From the NCBI GenBank assembly GCA_932294295.1, contig OW028574.1, forward strand, positions 32,124,145 through 32,188,144: a DNA stretch of 64,000 nt. The letters are read 5' to 3'. How positions within the stretch are numbered: position 1 is the stretch's first letter; the number at the start of each line of letters is the position of its first letter. The notes beneath the pieces were generated by a model. It was not told the DNA's origin and did not search any database. It saw only the letters and a program-made list of their open reading frames with translations. A program made the translations under genes and the position numbers. Source of the stretch: Alitta virens. Taxonomy: Eukaryota > Annelida > Polychaeta > Phyllodocida > Nereididae. Below, piece after piece: positions 23,769 through 33,426 of the stretch.

Positions 23769-25179
23769 TTATATACCAGCTGGGAATGATCTAGCTGGGA
23801 GACAGGTCTCAGAGTTACCTCCAGCTGGGAAGATTCCAGCCAGCTGGTGCTTTGATGAATAACAGATAAAAGTGAATAACAGGTCGTGGTGTGCTATGTA
23901 GACATCTCCCATGTCTGGCAGATTGGCATTCTCCCTCCATGCACCTGGGATGATCTCATGGGTGTCTGCATTTTCCTGGTCCACAGCATTAACATCAACA
24001 GTTGGATACTTCAGCCTCAGTAGGTTGTGCAACACACAGCAAGCAAGAGTTATGGTGCACACTCTTTCAGCACTTTGAGGCATTGTGGTGAGGAGACACC
24101 TGAACTTAGCAGCCAGAAGTCCAAAGGCATTCTCTACCACCCGTCTAGCTCCAGAAAGTCTTTAGTTGAAGATACTGTCTTCAATGCTCATGTTCAATGT
24201 TCCTGTGAGGCAGAGGCTTCATCATCCAAGTCCAAACGCATCATCCCCAACTATGAAGTAAGGCACTGGTTGGTCATCATTAGGCAGGTTTTCTGGTTCA
24301 GGTAATCCAATGTTCCCACTTTCTAGAGCTTCCTTCAAGTCTGTCTGACTAAAAACTCCAGAATCTGAGCCTGATCCACTGGCACCAATAAATGTCAACA
24401 TAGAGGAACTTGTATTCAGCATCAACTACAGCCAGTAGGACAACAGAGAAAAACCCCTTGTAGTTGTAGAAAATGGATCCTGACTTTCTTGGACATCTGA
24501 TGGCAACGTGCTTCCCATCAATGGCGCCAACACAGTGGGGGAAGTTCCATCTGTTGTAGAATCCATTGGCAACTTCTTTCCAGGCTTCTGGGGTTACAGG
24601 ACAACGCATCACTTCTGCTGAGTACTCGTCTATGATGACCTGGCAGACTTCAATGACAAGGATAGAAATGGTATTGAAGACTACCCTAAATCCATACTGA
24701 AGAGACATGTAGCTGTTGCCTGTACCCAGGTAGCGCAAGGTGATAGCCAGTTTCAATCCAAGTTCAAGGGACCTCCTCCAAAATGTATCCTGCTTTGTAA
24801 TCCTAGGTCCCACTCTGGCAAGAACTTCATGAGTCAGGCTCCATCCTCATGAAATTCTTGAAGGCACTCACATCTTCTGCAGTCAATACAGCCATCAGTT
24901 TTTCATACTGCCCATAAAGAGGTCTTCTTAGAAGCCAAGGTCACACCACATTCACGTTCTTCGTCTTCTTCGTGCTGCAGCACCAGCATTTTCTACTTCA
25001 TCACTTCTTCTGGTCCTCTCTGCATCTTCTTGCAGCTATTGTTCTTCTTGATGCAGAAGTATATCCTTTGCAGCAGTAAGTAGCTGCACTTGCATGTCCA
25101 GGAACTTTAGATCCAATTCGACCCTCTCTTGATGTGATAATAAAGACATATCCAATTCTTCTGTAGCAGTAATATTCAT
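23769..25179 (-). pseudogene. Harbinger DDE transposase, decayed
   Basis: PIF/Harbinger-type nuclease (DDE_Tnp_4 family). Start region at ATG 25179 (MNITATEELDMSLLSHQERV). After an in-frame TAG near 25034, a frame change near 24955 and a TGA within the expected W-R-P-W-L motif, the sequence reads WLLRRPLYGQYEKLMAVL and FKNFMRMEPD. A second frame change (about 24833) leads into a long open block (24813-24400) with GPRITKQDTFW, WNFPHCVGAIDGKHVAIRCP (first catalytic D) and YYNYKGFFSVVLLAVVDAEY (family-typical). Further breaks near 24395 and 24230 precede the last block, MVENAFGLLAAKFRCLL, with the catalytic E, ending at LHNLLRLKYPT and PGAWRE. At least five lesions make it non-functional. Confidence 0.85.
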
Positions 25180-25341
25180 ACATCTTTGCAGTATGGAAAG
25201 TCCAAAGCGGAATGATGGACATTGGGGCGCAGGCTGTTTAAATACTAATTTCAGAGCTATTCGTGTTAAAACCGGGTAACTCCGTATTAAGATCGTGTAA
25301 AGACCGGTTATATCTGCGACGGCACCATATAAAATCCGGTT

Positions 25342-25347
25342 CACTCC
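25342..25347. repeat. Left target-site duplication of the Polinton
   Basis: CACTCC, repeated exactly at 48227-48232 directly after the right terminus. Polintons are known to make 6-bp duplications. Confidence 0.9.
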
Positions 25348-25502
25348 ACTACATATCAGTGCATATACTATCACAATAGGTCATTGTTACGTAATAGGGA
25401 CCCCCCCTAAACTCATAATATCAGCCGTCTCTGGTCTCCAGTGGGCCCTCCAAATAGCCCGGGGGCACTATAATTAAAAAACGATTAAGACCCTTTGATC
25501 TT
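25348..25502. repeat. Polinton left terminal inverted repeat
   Basis: 155 bp matching the reverse complement of 48072-48226 with 4 mismatches and no gaps. Weaker similarity continues to about 25569 (GGCACTATAATTAAAGGTCAT on both sides, with a small hairpin around TGTAAGCCCC between). Confidence 0.93.
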
Positions 25503-25569
25503 TATGATACCACCGACAAAGCCTAGCACAGGGGTTGTAAGCCCCTGGGGCACTATAATTAAAGGTCAT

Positions 25570-26075
25570 CATGTCAATGAGGGTGGTGCTAACCCTGGGA
25601 AAAAATTTGGTGTGGGTATGGGAAAAAATTGGTGTCAGTTTTTAGTCCCATTACATAATGAATGTTCAATTTTAGTTATAGTCAATCAATATTCTGATTA
25701 TGCATAATGAGTGTTCAATTTACTTCATGACAGGTACATTTATGATAGGCTTTTAGACTGTATCAGTGAATACTTAATTACAATAGGGGATGCATTCCAA
25801 TAACAAAAATATGTATGTCAACATATCGTAATGTTACATAATGGAAGTACAATTTACTAAGTGTCAACTTATAATAGCCTGATTTCTTTATGCCTCATAT
25901 GACATAATAATATACAATGTACATCCTGGTACTTAGCTCTAAGAGGGTGCTTCAACCGACTTTTATACATCTCTTTACCTCTCATGTCTTTAATTATCAC
26001 TCTACATACCATCTATGAAATAAAAATATTTTCAATTAAGTACAAAATCGTGTCATATATGTTAAACAACCTAAC
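25570..26075. other. Polinton left non-coding region
   Basis: AT-rich DNA between the terminal repeat and the first gene. No promoter or frame is obvious. Confidence 0.5.
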
Positions 26076-26528
26076 ATGATCTTCTTCAGTTCTCATCATA
26101 CCTTCACTATGGAAGGATCTACTTCTTTATTCTCTCCACTTAACATAGTCAACAAATCAAACTTGTCAATACTTACTGCAGTAGGTAAAGAAGAACAAGA
26201 ACAAGAAGAGAAAGAAATGGAAAATTTGGACTCACCCGATATGATGATACCGGATGATGACCATTCACTAGATAATGATACAGATAATGAAACACAGCAA
26301 TGGAAATTTTTTGGACAAGTCGTTCCTAAAACTGAAGTGATTTTCTTCTGTCAAGTCATTATTCTATACATCGTTATAATCGCCTGTATAATTAACCTGT
26401 CTCTTCGCAATGGAGACAGTAATTTATATACAGCTCTTTTGTCCAGCAGTCTCGGAATAATTCTGCCTTCTCCTAGTCTGACACGTCGGAAGCTGAGTAG
26501 TCAATTGAGACATGGTTTACCTAATTGA
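26076..26528 (+). CDS. Small two-hydrophobic-segment Polinton membrane protein
   Basis: 150 aa if read from ATG 26076; the ATG at 26109 (ACTATGG, MEGSTSLFSPL) has a better start context. An acidic N-terminal half (about residues 38-72) is followed by a membrane segment (about 87-109, FFCQVIILYIVIIACII) and a second hydrophobic stretch (117-131) ending LGIILPSPSL. The TM segment, short loop, then LLSS-LG-LLP-P layout is one I recall from small conserved proteins of animal Polintons; function unknown. It is the first gene inside the left end and its 3' end overlaps a duplicated motif upstream of the next gene. No enzymatic residues are seen. Confidence 0.7.
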   Translation: MIFFSSHHTFTMEGSTSLFSPLNIVNKSNLSILTAVGKEEQEQEEKEMENLDSPDMMIPDDDHSLDNDTDNETQQWKFFGQVVPKTEVIFFCQVIILYIVIIACIINLSLRNGDSNLYTALLSSSLGIILPSPSLTRRKLSSQLRHGLPN

Positions 26529-26610
26529 CCCTCCCACAACTATGAGTGACACGTCGTAAGTTGAGCCCTCAATTGGAATAGGGTTTAGCTAGTCGACCCT
26601 CCCAGCACTA
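26479..26610 (+). repeat. Tandem ~65-bp duplication in front of the 26721 gene
   Basis: 26479-26540 and 26545-26610 share TGACACGTCG, AAG-TGAG, TCAATTG, GG-TTA-CTA and GACCCTCCCA in order. The second copy ends at the TATA box. The first overlaps the 3' end of the upstream coding sequence. It could be a duplicated promoter-proximal element (ACACGTC-containing). Confidence 0.6.
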
Positions 26611-26690
26611 TAAAATTCCTCAGGCATCGGAGACTCAAGAATAACCACAGTTCAGCTACACCTGTATATCGAAGTACTACAGCTCTTTCC
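26609..26690 (+). promoter_or_regulatory. TATA promoter and leader of the left-end gene
   Basis: TATAAAA at 26609-26615, then a leader with TTCAGCT (26651) and CGAAGTACTACAGCT (26670-26684). The same two leader motifs recur after the TATA box at 31195, suggesting a shared promoter class within the Polinton. Confidence 0.55.
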
Positions 26691-26720
26691 TTGTTGTTGA
26701 TATTCTTATGCAATTTTGCC

Positions 26721-27803
26721 ATGTCAGCAAATTTCGTTCACCCCGTTCAAATGGATTTCAAGGTCAACTCGAGGACATCGGCCGTAGGATACCTCACACC
26801 TACAATCGAGGACAATCACCTTGTAGTCACCCAGAGCAGACATAACGGAACTGCAGCATCTCAAAAATTCGAAGTGAATGCCCTGAAAAACCTACAGAGC
26901 TACATACCAATCATCTCTCAACGAAATATGGCCTATGAGGAGTTTGGTATAAAGATAAGCTATCTACAACATGTCAAATTTAATCGGATGACAGTTCAAA
27001 CAGGCAAAAAGTTATCGCCTTTCAAAGCCACAGAGATGCGATTATACCCCGGTGTGATATACGAACACCCTGACCAGTACATATGGGTCGCTGTTTTTAT
27101 ACGTACAGTTAATGAAGTTGATCACATAGCTCCAAACGAGATACTATATTTAGATCAGAGCCTTCATCTCGACTACAGGGATTTTACTACATTCAGCACT
27201 CAGCTAAGCGACATTATTTCCACCCTCTCAAAAACAGCCACCACCTCCTTCGAATTGCCGTATATACATACATATATATGGCATGATAAAGTGACCAACC
27301 ACGACTCTCAACTCATGTACTTCAGTATTGAAGAAGCTGCCAATGCCTGGGAGGATCACAAGGTCCTTAAATCAGATCAGAACTCAACTCAGGATAATGA
27401 AGGAGCTTGGGATGTGGCCCGCTGTAAGATCGATCGACCAGACATCATGTCATTTTGCCGTACATTGCTAGAGATGGCTTGTCTATCTAGACTACACTCA
27501 ACTCGGAAACCCTGCCACTCTCCTTGTACAAAGAAGACAATCACTCAAATATTCAGAGGTTTAATTGAAAACCGATTTGATGAAATCCTTAAAGCTGTAC
27601 TACTTAAATTAAAGTACAAACCGCTTGAAACAGCTCAGCACATTACACGTACCATCATGAGGGAGCGAAATGAGTGTTCAGTTTATCGTAAACTGACTAC
27701 TGAGTCTCAAGAACACACATGTATGACACTAGATGAGTTTTCAGAGTATATGCTAATTAATTCAGTGTTTAAACACTGTGTAGAATCATATATCTGTTAT
27801 TAA
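26721..27803 (+). CDS. Polinton left-end accessory protein (probable paralogue of the 46536-47580 gene)
   Basis: 360 aa from ATG 26721 (MSANFVHPVQMDF); the frame is open further upstream but without ATG. No membrane segment. Several stretches align with the protein encoded near the right end: YIHTYIWHDK...LMYFSIEEAANAWEDH with a similar block there, and CRTLLEMACLSRL...FDEILKAVLLKLKYK with YRTLQMELLA...FIRQVVKQALIQLKYR, at similar spacing (48 and 43 residues). The N-terminal strand/helix pattern faintly recalls PC4-like single-strand DNA-binding folds, which is speculative. The two genes face inward from opposite ends. I do not recognise a catalytic motif. It has a TATA promoter 112 bp upstream. 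Confidence 0.7.
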   Translation: MSANFVHPVQMDFKVNSRTSAVGYLTPTIEDNHLVVTQSRHNGTAASQKFEVNALKNLQSYIPIISQRNMAYEEFGIKISYLQHVKFNRMTVQTGKKLSPFKATEMRLYPGVIYEHPDQYIWVAVFIRTVNEVDHIAPNEILYLDQSLHLDYRDFTTFSTQLSDIISTLSKTATTSFELPYIHTYIWHDKVTNHDSQLMYFSIEEAANAWEDHKVLKSDQNSTQDNEGAWDVARCKIDRPDIMSFCRTLLEMACLSRLHSTRKPCHSPCTKKTITQIFRGLIENRFDEILKAVLLKLKYKPLETAQHITRTIMRERNECSVYRKLTTESQEHTCMTLDEFSEYMLINSVFKHCVESYICY

Positions 27804-29157
27804 AAAATGAATTGAAATGACTTATGTAACCTAGAGAAAATAAAAGAAGTCCTTACAATCTATATTTCTTTGTATTTGTTTTAATTTTTTGTGTAAAATT
27901 GCCATCAAGTCTGTAAAGTACTTAGCACAACAAAGCTTTAATGTTTAACAATGATGTTTAGCCTTATCTGTAAATTATAACGCTAAGCAATTGAACTGAG
28001 ACTCACTGCATTGTCTATTGTTCATATAGTAATTTCATTGTTAGGGTAGAACCCCTGATTACAGGGTCAGCTTACCCCTATATCCACCAGATCTGAAGAC
28101 GGTACTCAGACACAATGGAAGACTGAGAAAAGACCTGACTAGTCATTAGGGTTCTTTGTTCACTGTCAGTTGAAGGGGAAAACGTGTCACTTGTCATCCA
28201 TGTATATACTCATAGCCCGAGTCATATGGGGTATACTTTAACCTCCCAGAGGTCATTTAAAGTAAAAGGATAAAACACTTAAAAGTCACATGAAATCTCA
28301 ATTTATTTTCATTATTTCATTAAAAAGTCACATAGTTATCATCATTAGTTTTTTAAGTCTGATGTCTACTTACAACTGGTATCAAGGGTGAAGACATAAA
28401 AAATATCAAATGACTAAATGAAACCAATCAAATAAAAACAATACTACAGTTAACGTCACAGTAATACAAGTCATGTGATGCATCATGCATATCATGACCA
28501 AAGTCTTTCTATGGTAGCTGTCAGTTGAGATCAGTACAAGCACCTGCATACCACGATATCAACCGCTAAAACATTAAAATATCAAAATTACAAAACAATA
28601 GTAAATTTCAAGTCCCAGTAATACAATTCACTCCGTGAAGCACCAACACCATGACTAAAGTCTTTTTATACCAGCTGTCAGTTGAGATCAATACTAGTAC
28701 ATAGTAAATATCAATGACTAAATGTACTATAATACACTGAACAATTAAAAAAAAAAGTGTAATCAAAGAAATTTCTATTCTAACAATAACATGTATACGC
28801 TCATATAATATTTCTCCCTCCCTCCCTATTATCAGTACTTAGTAAAAATCATCTCTCAGTTTTAACAACTAAAGGTACCAACAATTAAAAACCCTATCAA
28901 TGACTCATGCCGGCTTGTCATGGGGATAATGTAAAATAATACCAAAATATAAATATACATAAAATAAAATAAAAAATGAAAACATGAACAACATGCTTAT
29001 CCCCTACTGAATCAATCAGCTGGGATAGCTTAAAAAAAAGAAAAAAAAGGTATGGTTAGCACCCTACATCTCAAAACCAGAAGTTCAATATATAGGCCAG
29101 ACCGAAATGACCGAAATGTCAACAAACATCAAACAGTGAACATACATACAAACATAC

Positions 29158-29193
<36 letters not shown>

Positions 29194-29233
29194 CAATCAC
29201 TCAGTATGACTCCATGTCCCTTTTTTTTTTGAT
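27804..29233. other. Polinton non-coding spacer with a diverged direct repeat
   Basis: No gene seen. About 28475-28560 and 28617-28700 are diverged direct copies sharing AGTAATACAA, CATGAC-AAAGTCTTT and AGCTGTCAGTTGAGATCA. An ATA/TAA microsatellite lies at 29160-29190. Confidence 0.55.
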
Positions 29234-29596
29234 TCAGTTACGCCGTCTGAGTCTACCTACTCCAGGTATTATATTGGCAGGGTCAAGACCACGTAAAAGC
29301 CGGGGAGCACGGGGAGCACGGGGAGCACGGGGAGCAAGGGGGGCAAGGGGAGCACGGGGTCGTACATCACGTTCACGGCGTTCAGCGTTAGGGGCCACAG
29401 GAGGAACGGGTGCCTGGATATCTCGGGCTGCAAGAGCTAGTTGGGCTAAAAATAGTCCTACTCTACGGGGTGCCATGTTGTCCTGAATCTGGTCTAGTCT
29501 TTCTTGTAAGCGCCTCATAAAATTATCAAGCACTGTCAAAAAGTACACAAAGTGCAGTAAGCATTGCCGTATGTCAACTTGTCTCTGGAAAAACAT
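29234..29596 (-). CDS. Small Arg/Ala/Pro-rich Polinton protein
   Basis: 120 aa from ATG 29596, 9 bp after the stop of the preceding membrane-protein gene, so probably co-expressed with it. The N-terminal half is helical (LDNFMRRLQERLDQIQDNM). The C-terminal half is strongly basic with RAP/LAP repeats (about residues 80-100), coded by GGGGAGCAC-type 9-bp repeats, and ends in LRRRN. Such basic, proline-rich composition is compatible with DNA condensation or a core role, but no family was recognised. Confidence 0.55.
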   Translation of the reverse strand: MFFQRQVDIRQCLLHFVYFLTVLDNFMRRLQERLDQIQDNMAPRRVGLFLAQLALAARDIQAPVPPVAPNAERRERDVRPRAPLAPLAPRAPRAPRAPRLLRGLDPANIIPGVGRLRRRN

Positions 29597-29605
29597 TTAA
29601 TAAAG

Positions 29606-30457
29606 TTAGATTAGACCCATTTCATTGTCCAGGTCTCTCACGCCTCTCCAGTTGCAATTACAGCACTTGGCAATTAAATGACATGGAACCAGACATACAG
29701 CCATCAATACCTTACAACAATAAATAGCAAAATATGGATTATCATCGGATCTTGTCCTTAAATTCAGACGCTCATGTAAGTTAACCAAACTTACAAGAAT
29801 ACATAATATGATGACCAGAAACCCCAGTCCTCCTGTCACCAGTCCAGTAATCAGCCAGGGTGACAGCCCAGTCCTAACCTTGTCCGTATTTCCGGTTGGA
29901 GTACTTGCATTACCACCTACTCCCGCTCCCGGTGTCACTGTCTCACTGGTATCCTTCAACTGCATTTTCTCCCTGGAAGTCTCACTGGCATCCTTTGACT
30001 CTATTTTCTCTGAAGTAGATTGAGTTGAATCCGTTGACAATGGGTTTTTCGAAGTTGGGGTCTGAGTCATCGTCATCGGCATCGTAACATCAACTAATTT
30101 ATGCAGGGCAGTAGGCATCAAGCTCTCATGACCTTGGGAAAGACACCTTACCCAAGGAAAATCCTGCTCTACTAATAGGCATTGTTCGTAAGTGAGTCCT
30201 AGCAAGGTCACCAGTTCGAATCCGTAGGTCCTATCCAATGTCGCTAGATCAAAATCTGAGGAGACCTGTAGTGTTAGGAATCTACCATGTCTCACCCTGG
30301 TAGGAAAACGTGGTGCCGTCGAAATGCCTTGACATGCAACACCTCCTTCAAAAGTGCACATGCACTGCGCATCGTCACCGCAAATCCATGCATTTGTAAG
30401 CGTGACCAGTGCCAATACCATAAATAACTCAATGAGATCCATTTTGTCTGGCTTCAT
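29606..30457 (-). CDS. Polinton type I membrane protein with LRRNT-like cysteine cluster
   Basis: 283 aa from ATG 30457 (a second ATG at 30442 sits just before the signal sequence, MDLIELFMVLALVTL). After the signal peptide comes a cysteine cluster C26-x5-C32-x-C34-x7-C42 followed by APRFP and L-x-L spaced residues, resembling a leucine-rich-repeat N-cap with perhaps one to two weak repeats. Residues about 125-198 form a Ser/Thr-rich, probably glycosylated stalk. Membrane segment at about 201-225, and a second hydrophobic Cys-rich stretch at about 243-268. It could act at the cell or particle surface, or be host-derived. The host LRR gene at 52-57 kb has a comparable N-cap. No known Polinton family was recognised. 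Confidence 0.65.
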   Translation of the reverse strand: MKPDKMDLIELFMVLALVTLTNAWICGDDAQCMCTFEGGVACQGISTAPRFPTRVRHGRFLTLQVSSDFDLATLDRTYGFELVTLLGLTYEQCLLVEQDFPWVRCLSQGHESLMPTALHKLVDVTMPMTMTQTPTSKNPLSTDSTQSTSEKIESKDASETSREKMQLKDTSETVTPGAGVGGNASTPTGNTDKVRTGLSPWLITGLVTGGLGFLVIILCILVSLVNLHERLNLRTRSDDNPYFAIYCCKVLMAVCLVPCHLIAKCCNCNWRGVRDLDNEMGLI

Positions 30458-31190
30458 TCTAGCGTCACTCTTTTTTCTTTTTCTTTTGTTGTTGTTTTCG
30501 AAATTTTCTGATAATACGTCGTTCCTATATGCAATCTTGAATGAAACTGACCATTCACTGACCCTTCAATTGAAAGTATGTCAGAAGTGACCTATATTAC
30601 CTAACAACCCAGGGTGTTTAGCACAATGTTATGTAATGGTGTGACTTAGACAATGAATCCTAACTCAACCTCCGTCATCAGTTCTCTATTATATTTGACT
30701 GTATAGTTTTCAACTATTAGGTCAAACAGTGATTAAGACACCCCCCTACTATTAAGATGACATCTGTACTGAGACCAATTTACTCGAACCCTGACTTGAT
30801 TATAGAGAGAGCATTGAGCATTTCAGGGTGTGAAAGACATAGATAGGGTAGATTGTAAAGTAATTTAACCACTTTTCTAGCCCCTTCCTTATAAAAGACT
30901 TCTATACTCTTATCAATTACTTCAATCTCTAAAGCTAGGTCAATCTGTAGAAGGAATTATTATTATTTTTTCGCTCCTTTAGATCTTTTAATAATACCAG
31001 TCTATAGATCAATTGATCACCGTACTGAGTAATTAAATCTACTCAGAGAATCTTTGTTTCCCACCAAATGATCATGGAAAGTTCAAGGAGATGAGGGTCA
31101 GACATGGAATACAATGACTCATTGTAGACATCAATAGATTGGGGTATGATCATGACTGAGTAGTCAGGAACAATTGGTTATCTGTTAAAA
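30458..31190. other. Polinton spacer upstream of the membrane-protein gene
   Basis: AT-rich non-coding DNA. It would hold the promoter for the minus-strand pair 30457-29234, but no clear TATA box was identified. Confidence 0.45.
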
Positions 31191-31194
31191 TACA

Positions 31195-31289
31195 TATAAA
31201 AAGGTCGTCAAGATCATAGTGATCATCATTCAGCTTTCAACTCATCTCCGAGTGTCATCCGAAGTACTCAGCTAACAGTAGCTAACAAG
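31195..31289 (+). promoter_or_regulatory. TATA promoter and candidate 5' non-coding exon of the Polinton polymerase transcript
   Basis: TATAAAAA at 31195-31202; likely start near 31228 (ATCATTCAG); leader motifs TTCAGCT (31229) and CGAAGTACTCAGCT (31260-31273) shared with the promoter at 26609; then AACAAG|GTATGT, a good splice donor at 31289/31290. The next plus-strand coding sequence begins at 39311, preceded at once by CTCCTTTCAG|A, a strong acceptor. Joining them would give a leader of about 60 nt and an 8-kb intron that spans the whole minus-strand capsid block. This linkage is inference. Confidence 0.45.
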
Positions 31290-32460
31290 GTATGTTACAT
31301 TTCTTTTATACTACTACTTTTAGTATATTATTCGTACTTAACTTTATTTGAAAAGAACTCTGTATATTACAAGTAGGACTAGTCTAACTAGTAGCTTAAA
31401 CCGAAGGAGTATATTTATAGACCTATCTTTTCCTTCATATTTAGCTTATATAATTCGTCTAGAATGGTAATCTCAGTAATAATATTACATTGTACTGATT
31501 TAAATCAATCGGTAGCTTTAAGTAAATATGTACACCATAGAGCGGTCAGAGTACTCAAACGAAATTATCGTTTTCTTAATAAGACAGGACATTAAATCAC
31601 ATCCTTTAGAATAACTAGTTATTGTACTTGATGTAGACAGCTATCAATTCTAAATCAAAGCAGGAATAAAGAACATTTCGTTAAAATCATGTTCTATAGT
31701 ATGTTTCTGGATGCTTTTTAATTGTCTATGAGGTGTGTGAATTATCATGAGAAAATGCCGTATTTTTTAGACTCTCAATTATTACTATTTCTAAACTTTT
31801 TGATACTATTTCATTAATTTTTTAATTCTCATTTTATAATGCTCTTCTTGTGCTCTGGTAAAACAGCTCAGCTGAGATAAACAGCTGCTATCTCTGGTCG
31901 TTGTCTATCTAAGTCCTTAACAACAGAAGTTATAGTCTTATTAAGAAATAAATTTAAAAGATAAAACATATGAACCCATATACATATGTTATATATTATA
32001 TATAATTAGTTCACTGAGGTGTTTAACACTTGCGAACTTTCTTTCTCAGAGTAAGGAACTAGTCACGTGGTGATATATACGACCAGGAGAATTCTCGTTT
32101 GTATTCAGTTCAGGCAGCGTCACCTAGTGTTATATATCACTACCTCTTAAATTCCTTATTCAAAAATAAATGAATAATAAGTCAAAACTTTCTTAATTAT
32201 ATTTTTTATTCTATCTATCTACCTTATATTTATCGTACATACATACATACATACATACATACATACAATGAGCAATATGAGTAATATACTACATATTAAT
32301 GCTATTTAGGCTAAATCACTACAGTCCGATACATACAAACAATGAAATTTTCTATCAATATATTAATTTTATTTCTTCTAAAAAGCACACATTATACAAT
32401 AAAACAATTAAACCGTTACCATAAAATACTTTACCTACACAAATAGACAAAAGCATTTGT
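31290..32460. other. Polinton AT-rich non-coding region
   Basis: No coding sequence recognised. It contains a CATA microsatellite at 32236-32268 and an imperfect inverted pair around GGTGATATATA (32071) and TATATATCAC (32131). Confidence 0.5.
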
Positions 32461-32592
32461 TTAACTTAATTATCTAATAAAAAATAACATTGATTGTAAT
32501 TCTACTTTTAACTCAATTTTTTAATATTCATAACTAGTGTTTTAAAGTCAGTCTAATAATGCCAAACAGTGGGTTTATTTTATTTTTTTAAC

Positions 32593-32624
<32 letters not shown>

Positions 32625-32806
32625 TCATGCTTCTTTTATTCAAAATATCGAGTACTTTCACTGTTCAATGGTTACTGACTCTGCTCTTTGCGCTAATGTG
32701 TTACGTGTAAGCTAAACAGTAGTAGTAGTAGTAGTAGAGCAGCGGTTCGGCCTGAATGCGAATGTTACCACTAATTAAACCATGATAGTAAATAAATGTC
32801 ATTATG
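32461..32806 (-). pseudogene. Decayed tandem copy of the protease 3' end
   Basis: This stretch aligns with 32868-33140, the 3' end of the protease gene plus its downstream DNA. Shared landmarks in order are TAATTCTACT-TTAACT, AACTAGT, TAAAGTCAG, TGCCAAACAGTGG, CTAAACAGTAGTA, CCATGAT-GTAAATAAAT-TCATTATG. The region that coded the catalytic-Cys segment is expanded by AGT repeats (32720-32740), and a TATATA run is inserted near 32595. The frame is destroyed. It implies a past tandem duplication through the end of the protease gene. Confidence 0.7.
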
Positions 32807-32952
32807 TTATAGCAAACATGTAGGTATTAATATAATCATTAGCAATAGCTTTTTTTTTTTTTTTTTTTACTTAATTCTTCAATAATAAATAACAGCTGCT
32901 GTAATTCTACTGTTAACTAAATTTTTAACATTTGAAAACTAGTAATGTAAAG

Positions 32953-33426
32953 TCAGTTGAATAGTGCCAAACAGTGGCTTTCTATATCATAAGTGTTCTT
33001 CAAAATGTCAATTACTTCAATCGTTTCAAGTCCTCTTGCTCTGTAGTATGCATAAACTAAACAGTAGTAACCGCACAGCTTTGAGCCCATAATATGACTG
33101 TTAACATTAATGTATCCATGATGGTTAATAAATTTCATTATGTCTCCGTTCCAGGTTCCGTCTTGTCCCAGCGAGTCAAACAACTCTACCACTTCACCAT
33201 GAATAACAACAATGAGCAGCCAATGCCCCTTTCTCAGGCCACCGAGAGCCCTAGGAGTACCGAGAGGTGAGTCACATTTCTTTCTTGCCATAGTGTTGAC
33301 AATGTAGCATCTCTTCCTATTGTCCGGTTTAACATAAGGTAAAGCCTCTGATGGTATCACAGCCATGATGTAGGAACTTGTCTTCAGGTCATTCCACAGC
33401 AATTCGTAGATCTCAGCGGTGTTCAT
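32953..33426 (-). CDS. PRO: Adenovirus-type cysteine protease (Polinton PRO)
   Basis: 157 aa, the usual size for this maturation protease family, which cleaves capsid or core precursors. Visible catalytic features are KGHWLLIV (His68), ELFDSLG (Asp84) and KLCGYYCLVY (Cys118). The conserved Gln seven residues before the catalytic Cys is replaced by His111 (NSHIMGSKLC), which could weaken the oxyanion hole. The start codon overlaps the capsid gene stop in ATGA (33426-33423), so it follows the major capsid gene directly. A decayed copy of its 3' end lies immediately downstream. Confidence 0.88.
   Translation of the reverse strand: MNTAEIYELLWNDLKTSSYIMAVIPSEALPYVKPDNRKRCYIVNTMARKKCDSPLGTPRALGGLRKGHWLLIVVIHGEVVELFDSLGQDGTWNGDIMKFINHHGYINVNSHIMGSKLCGYYCLVYAYYRARGLETIEVIDILKNTYDIESHCLALFN

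Larger units (their letters stand above)
19890..25347. mobile_element. PIF/Harbinger transposon, left part (split by the Polinton)
   Basis: Contains the two genes of a Harbinger element, a Myb/SANT-like protein (plus) and a DDE transposase (minus), in convergent orientation. The subterminal DNA on the left (about 19890-20440) and next to the Polinton (25220-25347, continued at 48227-48440) is built of degenerate CCGTGTTGAC/CCGG-type short repeats. Exact outer termini could not be fixed. Both genes are disrupted, so the element is immobile. The remaining right end lies at 48233-48440, beyond the Polinton. Confidence 0.75.

Noticed and set aside
24837..25179. Functional Harbinger transposase from the 5' region
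   Set aside because: In-frame stops and frame changes are present throughout.
25180..25374. Upstream extension of the Harbinger transposase frame across the Polinton terminus
   Set aside because: It crosses the insertion junction at 25347/25348, so it cannot be ancestral coding sequence; ATG 25179 fits better.
29052..29486. Plus-strand Gly/Arg frame
   Set aside because: Antisense of the RAP-repeat protein at 29234-29596.
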